From Edaphobacter lichenicola (GTDB lineage Bacteria; Acidobacteriota; Terriglobia; Terriglobales; Acidobacteriaceae), in assembly GCF_014201315.1 (NCBI RefSeq), contig NZ_JACHDY010000001.1, forward strand, positions 62,001 through 126,000: a stretch of 64,000 bases of DNA, read 5' to 3'. Below the pieces are notes generated by a model. That model saw nothing but the letters and a program-made list of their open reading frames with translations, had not been told where the DNA came from and did no database searches. Of the stretch, positions 28,386 through 37,437 are shown in pieces (position 1 is the stretch's first letter; each line of letters begins with the position of its first letter). Both the position numbers and the translations under genes were made by a program.

Positions 28386-30245
28386 ATGACGAAGCAACTA
28401 CGAGCGACTATGGCGGCGATATTGGTTATCAGTTCAATATCTCTCCAGGCGCAAACCAGCACGGCAACGAAAAAGACGACCAGCAAGGCGCCAGTTCACA
28501 AGAAGGCGCCCGTCGAGAGCCCGTTGGCACGCCAGATCCGCGAGCTGCGTGAGCAGATGCTGAGCCAACAGGCCCAGATCGATGCTCTCAAACAGCAGAA
28601 TGCCGACAAGGACGCGAAGCTCGCGGCCGCTCAGCAGTCCGCTCAGGATGCCCAGACAGCAGCTGCCAATGCATCGGCCAAGGCTGACAGCCTCACCGCA
28701 ACGGTTTCGACCAATACCGATGCCGTCTCCAGCCTGAACAGCACCGTGACCGACCTCAAGACCACCAACGTCGGCCTCGCCCAGACCATCAGCGACACCA
28801 AGAAGACCATCTCGGACGAACTCGAGTCGCCTCTGGCTATTCACTACAAGGGTGTCGCCATCACCCCCGTTGCCTTCTTCGCGGCTGAATCCGTCTACCG
28901 TCAGCGTTCGCTCAACTCCGACGTCAACACGCCCTTCAACTCCACCCCGTACCCTGGCGCAGCGCAGTCCAACACCAGCGAATTCAACTTCTCTGGCCGT
29001 CAGAGCCGCATCGGCGCACTCTTTGTCGCCAACCCCGGACCCTTCAAGCTTTCGGGCTACGTCGAAGCTGACTTCCTCGGCGCCGGCATCACCAGCAACG
29101 ACAACCAGAGCAACAGCTACGTTCTCCGTCAGCGCCAGATCTGGGGTCAGGTCGCCACCAACAAAGGCTTCACTCTAACCGGCGGTCAGATGTGGTCCCT
29201 CGTCACCGAAACCAAGAAGAGCACAGATAACCGCACCGAAAACCTCCCAATGACCATCGACGCGCAATACCAGGTCGGTTTCAGCTGGGAGCGTCAGCCC
29301 GGTGTCCGGTTCCAGCAGAAGATCGGTGGACTCACCGGTGCAGTCGCGGTCGAACAGGCTGAGTACATCTACTCCGCCTCCAACGCCAACAACAACTTCT
29401 TCATCGGCAACGCAGGTACCGGCGGCGGTCTCTACAACGTCTCCACCAACTACTCCAACAACATCGCTCCTGACGTCATCGTCAAGTTCACCTACGATGC
29501 CAAGGTTGGTCACTTCGAGGCCGGCGGTCTGGCTCGCTGGTTCCGTGACCGCTACTACCCCAACCAGACCCTCACCGTCCCCTCGGCTGCTGGTGCGGCC
29601 AACAACACCAAGGTCGGCGGCGGCTTCTTCGCCAACGCCCGCGTCCCCGTTACGCACTTTGCTGACTTCGGCGTCCACTTCCTCGGTGGCACCGGCGTAG
29701 GCCGTTACGGCACCGCAACCCTTCCGGACATCACCGTTCATCCCGACGGAACGCTCGAGCCCATCAAGAACTATCAGGCGTTGGGTTCGCTTGAGTTGCA
29801 TCCCACCAAAAAGCTCGACGTATTCGGCTACTTCGGTGGCGAGTACGCACAGCGCACCATCTACCTCAGCACGCTCGGCTCCTCCGCTGGCAAGCAGATC
29901 GGCTACGCGCCAACGAACGCAGTTGACTCAGGCTGCGGCACCGAAGGCCTGCCCACTGCCACCACGACGAACCCGTTCGCCGGTTCTGCCCCCTACAACC
30001 CAGCAGGCGCCGGTAGCTGCGCTGGTGCAACCCGTGCCGTGTTTGAAGGAACGGCAGGATTCACCTACCGCGTCTACACCAACCCCAAGTACGGACGCCT
30101 CCAGTACCAGATGCAGTACAGCTATCTCACGCGTGATGCGTGGTCTGGTATCACAAGCGCCACCGGTGCAACCACCACAACCTACGGCAGCCCGAAGGCG
30201 ACCAACAACATGGTCTTCACCAGCATGCGTTACTACCTCCCGTAG
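28386..30245 (+). CDS. coiled-coil outer-membrane porin-like protein
   Basis: 619 residues. The ATG at 28386 follows a GCGAGG ribosome site and begins a signal peptide (MTKQLRATMAAILVISSISLQAQ). Residues about 45-140 are a coiled coil rich in Q, A and K (IRELREQMLSQQAQIDALKQQ), of the kind that anchors porins to peptidoglycan. The remainder is a beta-rich porin barrel (GYVEADFLG, LTGGQMWSLV, GFTYRVYTNPKYGRLQYQMQYSYL) ending in aromatic MRYYLP. The highly regular codon use and strong terminator suggest high expression. The solute is unknown. Confidence 0.8.
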   Translation: MTKQLRATMAAILVISSISLQAQTSTATKKTTSKAPVHKKAPVESPLARQIRELREQMLSQQAQIDALKQQNADKDAKLAAAQQSAQDAQTAAANASAKADSLTATVSTNTDAVSSLNSTVTDLKTTNVGLAQTISDTKKTISDELESPLAIHYKGVAITPVAFFAAESVYRQRSLNSDVNTPFNSTPYPGAAQSNTSEFNFSGRQSRIGALFVANPGPFKLSGYVEADFLGAGITSNDNQSNSYVLRQRQIWGQVATNKGFTLTGGQMWSLVTETKKSTDNRTENLPMTIDAQYQVGFSWERQPGVRFQQKIGGLTGAVAVEQAEYIYSASNANNNFFIGNAGTGGGLYNVSTNYSNNIAPDVIVKFTYDAKVGHFEAGGLARWFRDRYYPNQTLTVPSAAGAANNTKVGGGFFANARVPVTHFADFGVHFLGGTGVGRYGTATLPDITVHPDGTLEPIKNYQALGSLELHPTKKLDVFGYFGGEYAQRTIYLSTLGSSAGKQIGYAPTNAVDSGCGTEGLPTATTTNPFAGSAPYNPAGAGSCAGATRAVFEGTAGFTYRVYTNPKYGRLQYQMQYSYLTRDAWSGITSATGATTTTYGSPKATNNMVFTSMRYYLP

Positions 30246-30263
30246 TAGCCTCAGCCTCACAGG

Positions 30264-30295
30264 AAAAAGGCATCCCTCGGGGTGCCTTTTTTCTG
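30264..30295 (+). terminator. intrinsic terminator after the porin gene
   Basis: The stem AAAAGGCATCCC/GGGTGCCTTTT with a TCG loop is followed by a T-run (CTTTTTTCTG), about 20 nt after the porin stop codon. Confidence 0.88.
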
Positions 30296-30522
30296 TCTCT
30301 AGTGCAACGATGCAGTTGGTGTAGAGTCGTCTTGGCTTTTTGTTCGTCATTCCGGCAGGGAATCTGCGTTTGCAGTCTCTGCACCATCGGGCACTTGCGA
30401 TAAAAAAGTTCCTCTGCAGGGAGGAGAATTTGTAACACCAATAGTCCGAACTCGTCAGTCCTCGTAACATCGATAGTCTCGGCAGCTCGATGGTTTTTGT
30501 GACATCGTTAATCCCTTACGGC

Positions 30523-30600
30523 TCGTCATCTCGACCGAAGTCGCGCAGTCTTATCCCGCGACGTAGTGGAGAGACCCCTGTATTTCGCATTTGTCTCTAC
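30523..30600. repeat. dispersed intergenic repeat (GTCATCTCGACCGAAG type)
   Basis: The 420-nt gap after the porin terminator has no convincing gene. It contains CGTCATCTCGACCGAAG and AGTGGAGAGACCCCTGTATTT. The same blocks appear reversed at about 37.88-38.02 kb, and a related unit at 10.72 kb. Confidence 0.6.
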
Positions 30601-30663
30601 GATTGCGTGTCGTCCGCATCAACCCGAAGAACGCTCTCAGGTGCGATAGGATCGAGCGCCAGC

Positions 30664-31269
30664 CTAAGCCTTCACAAACTTCATCGAAGCCGAGTTCATG
30701 CAGTACCGCAGCCCCGTCGGCGCCGGCCCATCGTCGAAGACATGCCCAAGATGCCCCTCGCACCGCACGCACTTGACCTCAGTGCGCTCCACTCCCAGCG
30801 AATGATCTGCGACCTCGGAAACATTCTCCTTCGCAATCGGAGCCCAGAAGCTCGGCCAGCCGGTGCCGGACTCGAACTTCGTCAGCGAGTCGAACAACGC
30901 CGTATCGCAGCCGACGCAGCGAAAGACACCCTTGCTATGCTCGTTCAGGCTCACGCCCGAATAGGGCATCTCGGTATCCGCCTCTCTGGCAATCTCGAAC
31001 GAGTTTTTGCCCAGTTGTCGAAGCCACTCGCCATCGGTCTTCACGATCTTTGCAACCGTCTGCTTCCCCAGATTCTTCCCATCATTGCTGAAGTTGACGA
31101 TCGTGACCTCGCCCGGTGTTCCATGAATCGCCACGCTGGCCTCGACGCCAGGGGCTCTCCGCATCACCAACACCGCATAAGAGGCTGCAACCGCAGCGCC
31201 GCCCGCCACAAACACCCGTCTCGTCATCTTTCGTGACCGGTCGTCCCGGCTCACATCCGAATCAAACAT
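30664..31269 (-). CDS. msrB: peptide-methionine (R)-S-oxide reductase, exported
   Basis: 201 residues. An N-terminal twin-arginine-like or anchor segment (MTRRVFVAGGAAVAASYAVLV, if read from 31227) precedes a complete MsrB domain. The structural zinc is held by two CxxC pairs (CVGCD and CVRCEG), with the GWPSFW motif, HLGHVFDDGP and the catalytic Cys in RYCMNS. It would repair oxidised methionine in periplasmic or membrane proteins. Single gene. Confidence 0.93.
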   Translation of the reverse strand: MFDSDVSRDDRSRKMTRRVFVAGGAAVAASYAVLVMRRAPGVEASVAIHGTPGEVTIVNFSNDGKNLGKQTVAKIVKTDGEWLRQLGKNSFEIAREADTEMPYSGVSLNEHSKGVFRCVGCDTALFDSLTKFESGTGWPSFWAPIAKENVSEVADHSLGVERTEVKCVRCEGHLGHVFDDGPAPTGLRYCMNSASMKFVKA

Positions 31270-31422
31270 AAGGAAACCCAGGCTTCTACTATGCGACGGC
31301 AGCCATCGAAAAAGGTTACAGCAGACCGATTTCTACCTTTTGTTCGAGGTACGGCTAAATCTTTGGTACGCTTCATGGTGCAGGCATTTTCACGCAGGCA
31401 GCCATTGCAGAGGTGATGAAGG

Positions 31423-32826
31423 ATGATTCTCGACCCAAACAGGCTCTTTCCCGCTGAAAGCGACGCGCGGTCAGTCTCCGCAAGACTCTATGAGACAGTA
31501 CGGGACCTGCCGATCCTATCGCCCCATGGGCACACCGACCCGCGCTGGTTCGCCGAGAACGAAGCCTTCGCCAATCCCACGGCTCTCTTCATCCAGCCTG
31601 ACCACTACATCTTTCGCATGCTCTACTCGCAGGGAATCTCGCTGGAGTCGCTCGGCATCCCTCCTCTCGATGGCACCGCCGCCCCCGTCGACCCGAAAGA
31701 GGTCTGGCGCCTCTTCGCAAAAAACTACTATCTCTTTCGCGGCACCCCCTCCCGCCTGTGGCTCGACTACTCCTTCGAGAATCAGTTTGGCCTCACCAAA
31801 CGTCTCAGCCCCGAGAACGCGGACGAGTACTACGACATCATCGCGCAGAAGCTGCAAACCCCCCAGTTCCGTCCCCGCGCACTCTACGAGCAGTTCAACA
31901 TCGAAGTCCTCTCCACCACCGACACCCCCCTCGATACCCTCAAGTACCACAAAGCCATCCAGCAGTCGGGTTGGAAGGGTCGCATCCTGCCCACCTTTCG
32001 TCCTGACTCCGTCATCGACGCCGACCAAACCGGATTCCTCGCGAACATCCTGAAGCTTGGTGAGATCACCGGAGAAAACACAACCACCTGGCAGGGCTAT
32101 CTCAACGCACTCCGCAACCGCCGCGCCTTCTTCAAGTCCATGGGGGCCACCGCAACCGACCACGGCCACCCCACCGCCTTCACCGCCGACCTCGACCCAG
32201 ACACCGCCGCCTCCCTCTTCGGTCGAATCATCTCCGGTCGCTCCGTCCCCCAGGAGCAGGAGTTCTTCCGCGGTCAGATGCTCACCGAGATGGCCGGCAT
32301 GAGCGTCGAAGACGGACTCACCATGCAGCTCCACCCCGGTTCGGTCCGCAACCACAACCGCCAGCTCTACGAAAGATTCGGCCGCGACAAAGGCGCCGAC
32401 ATCCCCTCCCAGACCGAGTACGTCCGTGCCCTTCAGCCTCTCCTCAATCGCTACGGAAACGACCAGCGACTCACCTTCATCCTCTTCACCCTCGACGAGT
32501 CCACCTTCTCGCGCGAACTGGCTCCTCTGGCCGGTCACTATCCGGCGCTCAAGCTCGGCCCGCCCTGGTGGTTCCACGACTCCCCCGAAGGCATGATGCG
32601 CTTCCGCGAGCAGGCCACCGAAACCGCTGGCTTCTACAACACCGTCGGCTTCAACGACGACACCCGCGCCCTCCTCTCCATCCCCTCGCGCCACGACGTA
32701 GCCCGCCGCATCGACTGCGCCTTCCTCGGCCGTCTCGTAGTCGAACATCGCCTCGACGAAGACGAGGCCTTCGAAGTCATTCAGGACCTCACCGTAAACC
32801 TGGTCAGGAAGGCCTATAAGCTCTAA
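31423..32826 (+). CDS. uxaC: glucuronate isomerase
   Basis: 467 residues. UxaC interconverts D-glucuronate/D-fructuronate and D-galacturonate/D-tagaturonate, the entry step of uronate breakdown. Recognisable are the metal-site HGHTDPRWFAEN near the N-terminus, WLDYSFENQFGL, STTDTPLDTLKYH and the C-terminal GPPWWFHDSPEGM. Length is as expected. It heads a + strand group with a LarA homologue, gluconokinase and an SDR, suggesting sugar-acid catabolism. A GAGGTGATGAAGG ribosome region precedes the ATG. Confidence 0.93.
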   Translation: MILDPNRLFPAESDARSVSARLYETVRDLPILSPHGHTDPRWFAENEAFANPTALFIQPDHYIFRMLYSQGISLESLGIPPLDGTAAPVDPKEVWRLFAKNYYLFRGTPSRLWLDYSFENQFGLTKRLSPENADEYYDIIAQKLQTPQFRPRALYEQFNIEVLSTTDTPLDTLKYHKAIQQSGWKGRILPTFRPDSVIDADQTGFLANILKLGEITGENTTTWQGYLNALRNRRAFFKSMGATATDHGHPTAFTADLDPDTAASLFGRIISGRSVPQEQEFFRGQMLTEMAGMSVEDGLTMQLHPGSVRNHNRQLYERFGRDKGADIPSQTEYVRALQPLLNRYGNDQRLTFILFTLDESTFSRELAPLAGHYPALKLGPPWWFHDSPEGMMRFREQATETAGFYNTVGFNDDTRALLSIPSRHDVARRIDCAFLGRLVVEHRLDEDEAFEVIQDLTVNLVRKAYKL

Positions 32827-33169
32827 AAACTCACCAGGGCAGGAAGGAGGGATCACGCAGCCGCAAAATCGGATTGACCCTGAAAAGCCAAGGGAAAAAA
32901 TAGTTCAAAATCGTGGCGCATTTTTCGCGGCCCAAATCAACGCTGTTTTTTCTCCACGTTAGCCACGCATCGCACCACGTTCTCACCAGCAAAACACCAC
33001 CACAAACGCACCCATTTTCGGTCAACCCCCTGCAAAAAACCCAGCAAAAAGCCACAAAAGCACTGCTCAAATCGGCCAGATTTTTTTTCGCGCAAACAGC
33101 ATTTTTTAATCTCGTTCCCCTCACCCGTCCAACTCGTTCGAATCTATACCGGGAGTAAGATCAAAGCCC
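32827..33169. other. intergenic region upstream of the larA-like gene
   Basis: About 340 nt, rich in A-tracts and CA-rich strings on the + strand, with several AAAAAA/TTTTTT runs. It should hold the promoter of the larA-like gene, but I cannot fix one. No gene is seen. Confidence 0.4.
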
Positions 33170-34444
33170 ATGAGCCTCTTTTTCGCCGCTGGCAGCGAGA
33201 CCACGGAGATGTCGCGCACAGAAGTGCAGGCAAACCTCTTCCAGGCCCTGGACAAACTCGGCCAGCGCAACAAAGTCCTCGCAATTCCGCCCGATTTCAC
33301 GCGGATGCACTCTCAAAGCGGCGTGCTGACTGAACTTGCGTGGCAATACTACAAAGAAAAACTCACCGACATCCTCCCCGCCCTCGGCACGCATAAACCG
33401 ATGACGGACCAGGAGATTGCAACCATGTACGGCGCAACTCCGCGAACCCTCTTCCGCAACCACGACTGGCGCAACGATGTCGTCACGCTCGGAGAAGTAC
33501 CCAGCGAATTCATGTACAAGGTGAGCGAAGGAAAACTCGACTACACCTGGCCCGCACAAGTAAACAGACTACTGCGTGACGGCGGCCACGATCTCATCCT
33601 CTCTATAGGCCAGGTCGTTCCTCATGAAGTCGTCGGTATGGCGAACTACAACAAGAACGTCTTTATAGGCACAGGCGGCGCCATTGGAATTCACCGTAGC
33701 CACTTCCTTGGCGCGGTGTACGGAATGGAGCGCATGATGGGCCGCGCCGATACTCCAGTTCGACGTGTACTGAACTACGCAAGCGAACACTTCGCCAGCC
33801 ACATGCCGATCGTCTATGTGCAGACGGTGGTAGCGAAAAATGCTGACGGAAAGCTGGTCATTCGCGGCCTCTACATTGGCGATGATGCAGAGTGCTTCGA
33901 ACTCGCCGCAGCTCTCAGCCTCAAGGTCAATTTCAAGATGATGGATCGAGAGATTAAGAAGGCGGTTGTCTTCCTCGATCCATACGAGTTCAAGAGCACC
34001 TGGCTGGGAAACAAAAGCGTCTATCGCACCCGCATGGCGCTCGCGGACAACGCAGAACTGATCGTCCTCGCTCCCGGTGTCCACGAATTCGGCGAAGACG
34101 CGGCCATCGATACTTTGATCCGAAAGTACGGCTACTGCGGAACTCCCAAAACACTCGAAGCAGTCAAAGAAGATCCTCAGCTTGCTGGAAATTTGAGTGC
34201 TGCCGCCCACCTTATCCATGGGTCTAGTGAGGGGCGGTTTACCATTCGCTACTGCCCGGGTCACCTGACTCGGGAGGAGGTCGAAGGCGTGCACTTCGAG
34301 TATGGCGATCTAGCGGAGATGACCGCGAAGTACAATCCTGCCTCGCTGGCAGACGGTTGGAACGTGGTGGATGGGGAAGAGATCTTCTACATCTCCAATC
34401 CTGGTCTTGGGCTCTGGGCCTATCGGCGTCGCTTCGAGAGCTAG
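33170..34444 (+). CDS. LarA-family nickel-pincer racemase/epimerase, probable sugar-acid substrate
   Basis: 424 residues of the LarA (DUF2088) family. Functional residues of lactate racemase are matched in spacing: Asp42/Arg45 in PPDFTR, His75 in GTHKP, His152 in VVPHEVVG, Lys162 (cofactor-attachment lysine) in NYNKNVF, and His178 (nickel ligand) in HRSHF. The His-Lys-His intervals of 10 and 16 equal those of LarA (174/184/200). The surrounding sequence (GTGGAIGIHRSHFLGAVYGMERMMGR) differs from true lactate racemases. With uxaC before it and gluconokinase and an SDR after it, a C2 epimerase of gluconate or another sugar acid is likely. Cofactor genes larE, larC and larB lie 2-8 kb away. Confidence 0.82.
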   Translation: MSLFFAAGSETTEMSRTEVQANLFQALDKLGQRNKVLAIPPDFTRMHSQSGVLTELAWQYYKEKLTDILPALGTHKPMTDQEIATMYGATPRTLFRNHDWRNDVVTLGEVPSEFMYKVSEGKLDYTWPAQVNRLLRDGGHDLILSIGQVVPHEVVGMANYNKNVFIGTGGAIGIHRSHFLGAVYGMERMMGRADTPVRRVLNYASEHFASHMPIVYVQTVVAKNADGKLVIRGLYIGDDAECFELAAALSLKVNFKMMDREIKKAVVFLDPYEFKSTWLGNKSVYRTRMALADNAELIVLAPGVHEFGEDAAIDTLIRKYGYCGTPKTLEAVKEDPQLAGNLSAAAHLIHGSSEGRFTIRYCPGHLTREEVEGVHFEYGDLAEMTAKYNPASLADGWNVVDGEEIFYISNPGLGLWAYRRRFES

Positions 34445-34487
34445 TTGCGGGTTGTGGTTCGTGTCAGTTGGTAAGAGGGTTTGCTGG

Positions 34488-34994
34488 ATGATTGTGGTGT
34501 TGATGGGCGTGAGCGGATCGGGCAAAACGACTATCGGGACGCTGCTGGCGGAGCGCGTGGGCGCGGTGTTTGCCGATGGCGATGACTATCATCCGCTGGC
34601 GAACAAGGAGAAGATGGCTGCTGGACATCCGCTCGATGATCGGGATCGCCAACCGTGGCTTGAGGTGCTGAACGGGCTGCTGCGGGACTGGTTTGCGGAA
34701 GGGAAGAGCGGCGTTCTGGCGTGCTCGGCGCTGAAGGCTAGTTATCGAGCGACGCTGCAGGCGGGAATGGCGAAGGGCGCGGTAACCTTCGTGTTGCTGG
34801 AGGCGTCGAAGGAGATGCTTTCGGCTCGTCTTGCGGAGCGGAAGCATGAGTACATGAATCCTGGGTTGTTGGACAGTCAGCTTGCGACGCTCGAGATGCC
34901 GAGCGAGGCAGTTCGGGTTGTGAACGATCGATCGCCGGATGAGGTTGTGAGCCAGATTCTGGCGCAGATTCCATCGAGTGACCGTCGATTTTGA
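34488..34994 (+). CDS. gntK: gluconokinase
   Basis: 168 residues from the ATG at 34488; upstream in-frame codons lack family similarity. It phosphorylates D-gluconate to 6-phosphogluconate. The P-loop GVSGSGKTT, DGDDYHPLANKEKMAAGHPLDD, the CSALKASYR segment and the EMPSEAV string near the end are typical GntK features at the expected length. It lies 43 nt after the larA-like gene and 33 nt before the SDR, forming a likely operon. Confidence 0.93.
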   Translation: MIVVLMGVSGSGKTTIGTLLAERVGAVFADGDDYHPLANKEKMAAGHPLDDRDRQPWLEVLNGLLRDWFAEGKSGVLACSALKASYRATLQAGMAKGAVTFVLLEASKEMLSARLAERKHEYMNPGLLDSQLATLEMPSEAVRVVNDRSPDEVVSQILAQIPSSDRRF

Positions 34995-35027
34995 CAAGAT
35001 TTTTGAGACAGAAGAGAGGACGTTTCT

Positions 35028-35804
35028 ATGGGGCATCCGTTGTTTGATTTGAGTGGCAAGTCGGCTGTGGTGGTGGGGGGGACGTCGGGCATCGGGTTGG
35101 CGATGGCGGTGGGTCTGGCGGAGGCGGGCGCGGATGTGGTGGCGAGTTCGCGGCGGCTGGAGCAGGTGGATGAGGCGGCGAAGGAGATCGAGGCGATAGG
35201 GCGGAGGTCGCTGCGTCTGACCTCGGACGTGGCGGACCGGGCGAGTCTGCAGGCGCTGCTAGATGGCACGGTGAAGGCGTTCGGCAAGGTCGATATCCTG
35301 ATCAACTGCGCGGGGAAGATCAAGCGGGAGCCTACCCTGACCGTCACGGAGGAGACCTGGAACGGCATCATGGATACGAACGTGACTGGAACGTTGCGGG
35401 CCTGCCAGATCTTCGGCAAGCATATGCTCGAGCGCGGCTACGGACGCATCCTCAACATCGCCTCGCTGAATACGTTTGTGAGCCTGAAGGAGGTCACGGC
35501 TTATGCGGCCAGCAAGGCTGCGGTTGGAGCGTTGACCAAGTCGCTTGCGGTGGAGTGGAGCTCGCAGGGTGTGACGGTAAATGCGATTGCTCCCGGCGTC
35601 TTTCGCACGGCGTTGAACCAGAAGCTGCTGGACGAGAGCGATCGCGGCAAAGAGTTGTTGATGCGGACTCCCATGGGGCGCTTCGGCAAGACCTCTGAAC
35701 TGGTTGGTGCGGCCATCTTTCTTGCGAGCGATGCCTCGGCGTTTGTCACTGGCGAGATTCTTGTGGTGGATGGCGGTTTCCTCGCCAGCGGCGTGAATCA
35801 GTAA
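35028..35804 (+). CDS. SDR oxidoreductase, gluconate 5-dehydrogenase / KduD-like
   Basis: 258 residues, classical short-chain dehydrogenase. Visible are the cofactor motif GGTSGIG, NCAG, the catalytic Ser (IASLN) and Tyr-x3-Lys (YAASK), and the C-terminal VDGGF. The opening HPLFDLSGKSAVVVGG resembles gluconate 5-dehydrogenases and KduD enzymes. With gntK and the LarA homologue upstream, it probably oxidises gluconate or a keto-deoxy-gluconate; which one is not decidable from sequence alone. The candidate small RNA follows. Confidence 0.8.
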   Translation: MGHPLFDLSGKSAVVVGGTSGIGLAMAVGLAEAGADVVASSRRLEQVDEAAKEIEAIGRRSLRLTSDVADRASLQALLDGTVKAFGKVDILINCAGKIKREPTLTVTEETWNGIMDTNVTGTLRACQIFGKHMLERGYGRILNIASLNTFVSLKEVTAYAASKAAVGALTKSLAVEWSSQGVTVNAIAPGVFRTALNQKLLDESDRGKELLMRTPMGRFGKTSELVGAAIFLASDASAFVTGEILVVDGGFLASGVNQ

Positions 35805-35857
35805 GGCCGTTCCGGTGATCGATGGCGAGATGCCTGGTCCCTCCTTTTGCTTTCGGT

Positions 35858-36050
35858 GGTACCCCCCTCCCCCCTGGGGTATTTTGTACGCAAGTTGTTT
35901 GTTTGCATTGGTTTACTGGCACACCCTCCTTGTAAGGTATTCATTCCAAATGGGTTGAAGCTAAAATATTTGAAATCATTGGCTTAGGTGGAGTTTTCCT
36001 GCATTAAGCGAGGGAGCTGCGGAGAGATCTCCGCAGCTTCTTTCGTTCTT
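35858..36050 (+). ncRNA. candidate small RNA, copy 2 of a two-copy family
   Basis: It matches the element at 12176-12352 read in its own (-) direction. Shared blocks are the GGTACCCCCC head with GGGGTATTTTG, GGTTTACTGGC, the core ATTCATTCCAAATGGGTTG, and CTAAAATATTTGA. It ends in a 10-bp terminator hairpin with a T-rich tail. There is no coding frame. Located after the gntK/SDR operon. Confidence 0.55.
36015..36050 (+). terminator. intrinsic terminator of candidate small RNA copy 2
   Basis: A perfect 10-bp stem AGCTGCGGAG/CTCCGCAGCT with loop AGAT (36015-36038) is followed by TCTTTCGTTCTT. Confidence 0.8.
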
Positions 36051-36160
36051 ATTCAAGTATATCGGTTTGGGGGTAACTCATACGCCAGGCGTATGTTGTT
36101 GTTATTGGCTCGGGTAGACGGATTTGGGGGTTGACAGGTTTTTGATGGCTAAAGACTTGT

Positions 36161-36337
36161 GTCCTGCCGGACGGGCGCCCTGCGCGGTCAGCGATCACTT
36201 CGTGATGGGTATACCCCTTCGGTTGGCGCTCCCGTTGGTCGCGAGGAAGATGATTCCGACCAACGGGAGGACCACGCGAAGCTCTAAAAAGGCGTGCGAA
36301 CGCCCGCGCTCCGCGCAGGAGGCCCGTCGGGCAGGAC
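36161..36337. repeat. 177-nt nested palindrome
   Basis: The outer arms 36161-36187 and 36311-36337 are 27-nt inverted repeats with three mismatches. Inner arms 36229-36241 and 36257-36269 (CTCCCGTTGGTCG) are a perfect 13-bp inverted repeat, and a CTTCG/CGAAG pair (36198-36202 with 36277-36281) lies between them. The whole can fold into one long hairpin as DNA or RNA. A short open frame across it (36124-36441) is not credible. Resembles a MITE or large REP element. Confidence 0.75.
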
Positions 36338-36360
36338 AGTTTCTCAGGTTCTTACGGGGT

Positions 36361-36612
36361 CTATCGGATGGTGGATTTGGTTGCGTGGCTGTTGCTTGGC
36401 TGGTGGTGGGTGGGAAGTATCCAGGGGTAGAGCACGGCTAGGTTGGGCGGGACGATGGTGAGGAAGAGCAGGAAGAGACCGACGACCTCGGGAATGTGAA
36501 GCATGTTGCGGCTGTCGAGAAACAGTCCCAGGCAGATCAGTCCGACAACTGTCAGGCAGATGACGGTGCGTGCAAGGGTCTTTGCCCAGGGTTTGTCATC
36601 ATTGGGAAGCAT
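36361..36612 (-). CDS. small two-helix membrane protein
   Basis: 83 residues from the ATG at 36612, which has a GGCGG ribosome site; a GTG at 36633 is the alternative. Two hydrophobic helices (TVICLTVVGLICLGLFL and EVVGLFLLFLTIVPPNLAVLY) are joined by a short polar turn. Family unknown. It lies downstream of larB on the same strand, separated by 59 nt, and may be the last gene of that unit. Confidence 0.55.
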   Translation of the reverse strand: MLPNDDKPWAKTLARTVICLTVVGLICLGLFLDSRNMLHIPEVVGLFLLFLTIVPPNLAVLYPWILPTHHQPSNSHATKSTIR

Positions 36613-36671
36613 CGTGGGACCGCCTTTCGTCACGCTTTGATAGCGAATTTTGCTAACAATGCTCCGTTCCT

Positions 36672-37433
36672 TCAGCTACGCCGGACGGAGGCACGTGCGA
36701 TTAATACGGCAGTGTAGGCTGCGCCGAAGCCGTTGTCTATATTTACTACGGTAACGTTTGGTGAACAGGAGTTCAGCATTCCCAAAAGTGCTGCGGCACC
36801 GTCAAAACTGGCTCCGTAGCCGACCGAAGTGGGGACGGCTATGACGGGAACTCCGACCAATCCTCCTACGACGGAGGGGAGAGCGCCCTCCATTCCTGCG
36901 CAGACGATCACGACGTCAGACTGGGTGAGTTGGTCGCGGACGGAGAGGAGGCGGTGGAGGCCGGCTACGCCTACGTCGTAGAGGCGGGTGACTTTGGCGT
37001 TGAAGAGCTCGGCGGTGACGGCTGCTTCTTCTGCGGTGGGCTGGTCGCTGGTGCCGGCGCTGAGGATGGCGATGTGGCCGCTGGGGTCTTGCGGCGGGGA
37101 TTGCTTGAGGGTGATGGCGCGGGCGGAGGGGTGGTGGATGGCTTTGGGGTGGGCGGCGAGGACCAGGGCGGCGGTGGCGTCGTCGGCTCGGGTGGCTAGG
37201 ACGTCGGTGCCGGCGGCGGCCATGCGGGTGAAGATCTCGGTGGTTTGGTGGGGGGATTTTCCCTGGGCATAGATGACCTCGGGGAGGCCGGTGCGGAGGG
37301 TGCGGTGGTGGTCGATGCGGGCGTGGCCGATGTCCTCGTAGGGCATGTCGGCGAGGCGCTGGGAGGCGGCGGCTGGGGTGATGGTACCGGTTTGGACGGC
37401 GGCGAGGAGTTCGAGGAGGGTGGTCTTGTTCAT
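36672..37433 (-). CDS. larB: nickel-pincer cofactor biosynthesis protein LarB
   Basis: 253 residues. LarB carboxylates and hydrolyses nicotinic acid adenine dinucleotide to the pyridinium-3,5-biscarboxylate mononucleotide, the first step of the nickel-pincer cofactor. The PurE-like C-terminal half is evident (ILSAGTSDQPTAEEAAVTAEL, VVIVCAGMEGALPSVVGGL, PTSVGYGASFDGAAALL, NIDNGFGAA), as is the N-terminal DIGHARIDHHRTLRTGLPEVIYAQGK. A small unknown gene precedes it by 4 nt. larC and larE lie further upstream on the same strand. Confidence 0.93.
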   Translation of the reverse strand: MNKTTLLELLAAVQTGTITPAAASQRLADMPYEDIGHARIDHHRTLRTGLPEVIYAQGKSPHQTTEIFTRMAAAGTDVLATRADDATAALVLAAHPKAIHHPSARAITLKQSPPQDPSGHIAILSAGTSDQPTAEEAAVTAELFNAKVTRLYDVGVAGLHRLLSVRDQLTQSDVVIVCAGMEGALPSVVGGLVGVPVIAVPTSVGYGASFDGAAALLGMLNSCSPNVTVVNIDNGFGAAYTAVLIARASVRRS

Positions 37434-37437
37434 CTAT

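Noticed and set aside
33170-34444. Calling this gene larA, a lactate racemase
   Set aside because: Cofactor residues match, but flanking sequence and the uxaC/gntK/SDR context point to another hydroxy acid, so no gene symbol was given.
36124-36441. 105-residue open frame across the palindrome
   Set aside because: Most of it is the inverted repeat; composition is not protein-like and no ribosome site is seen.
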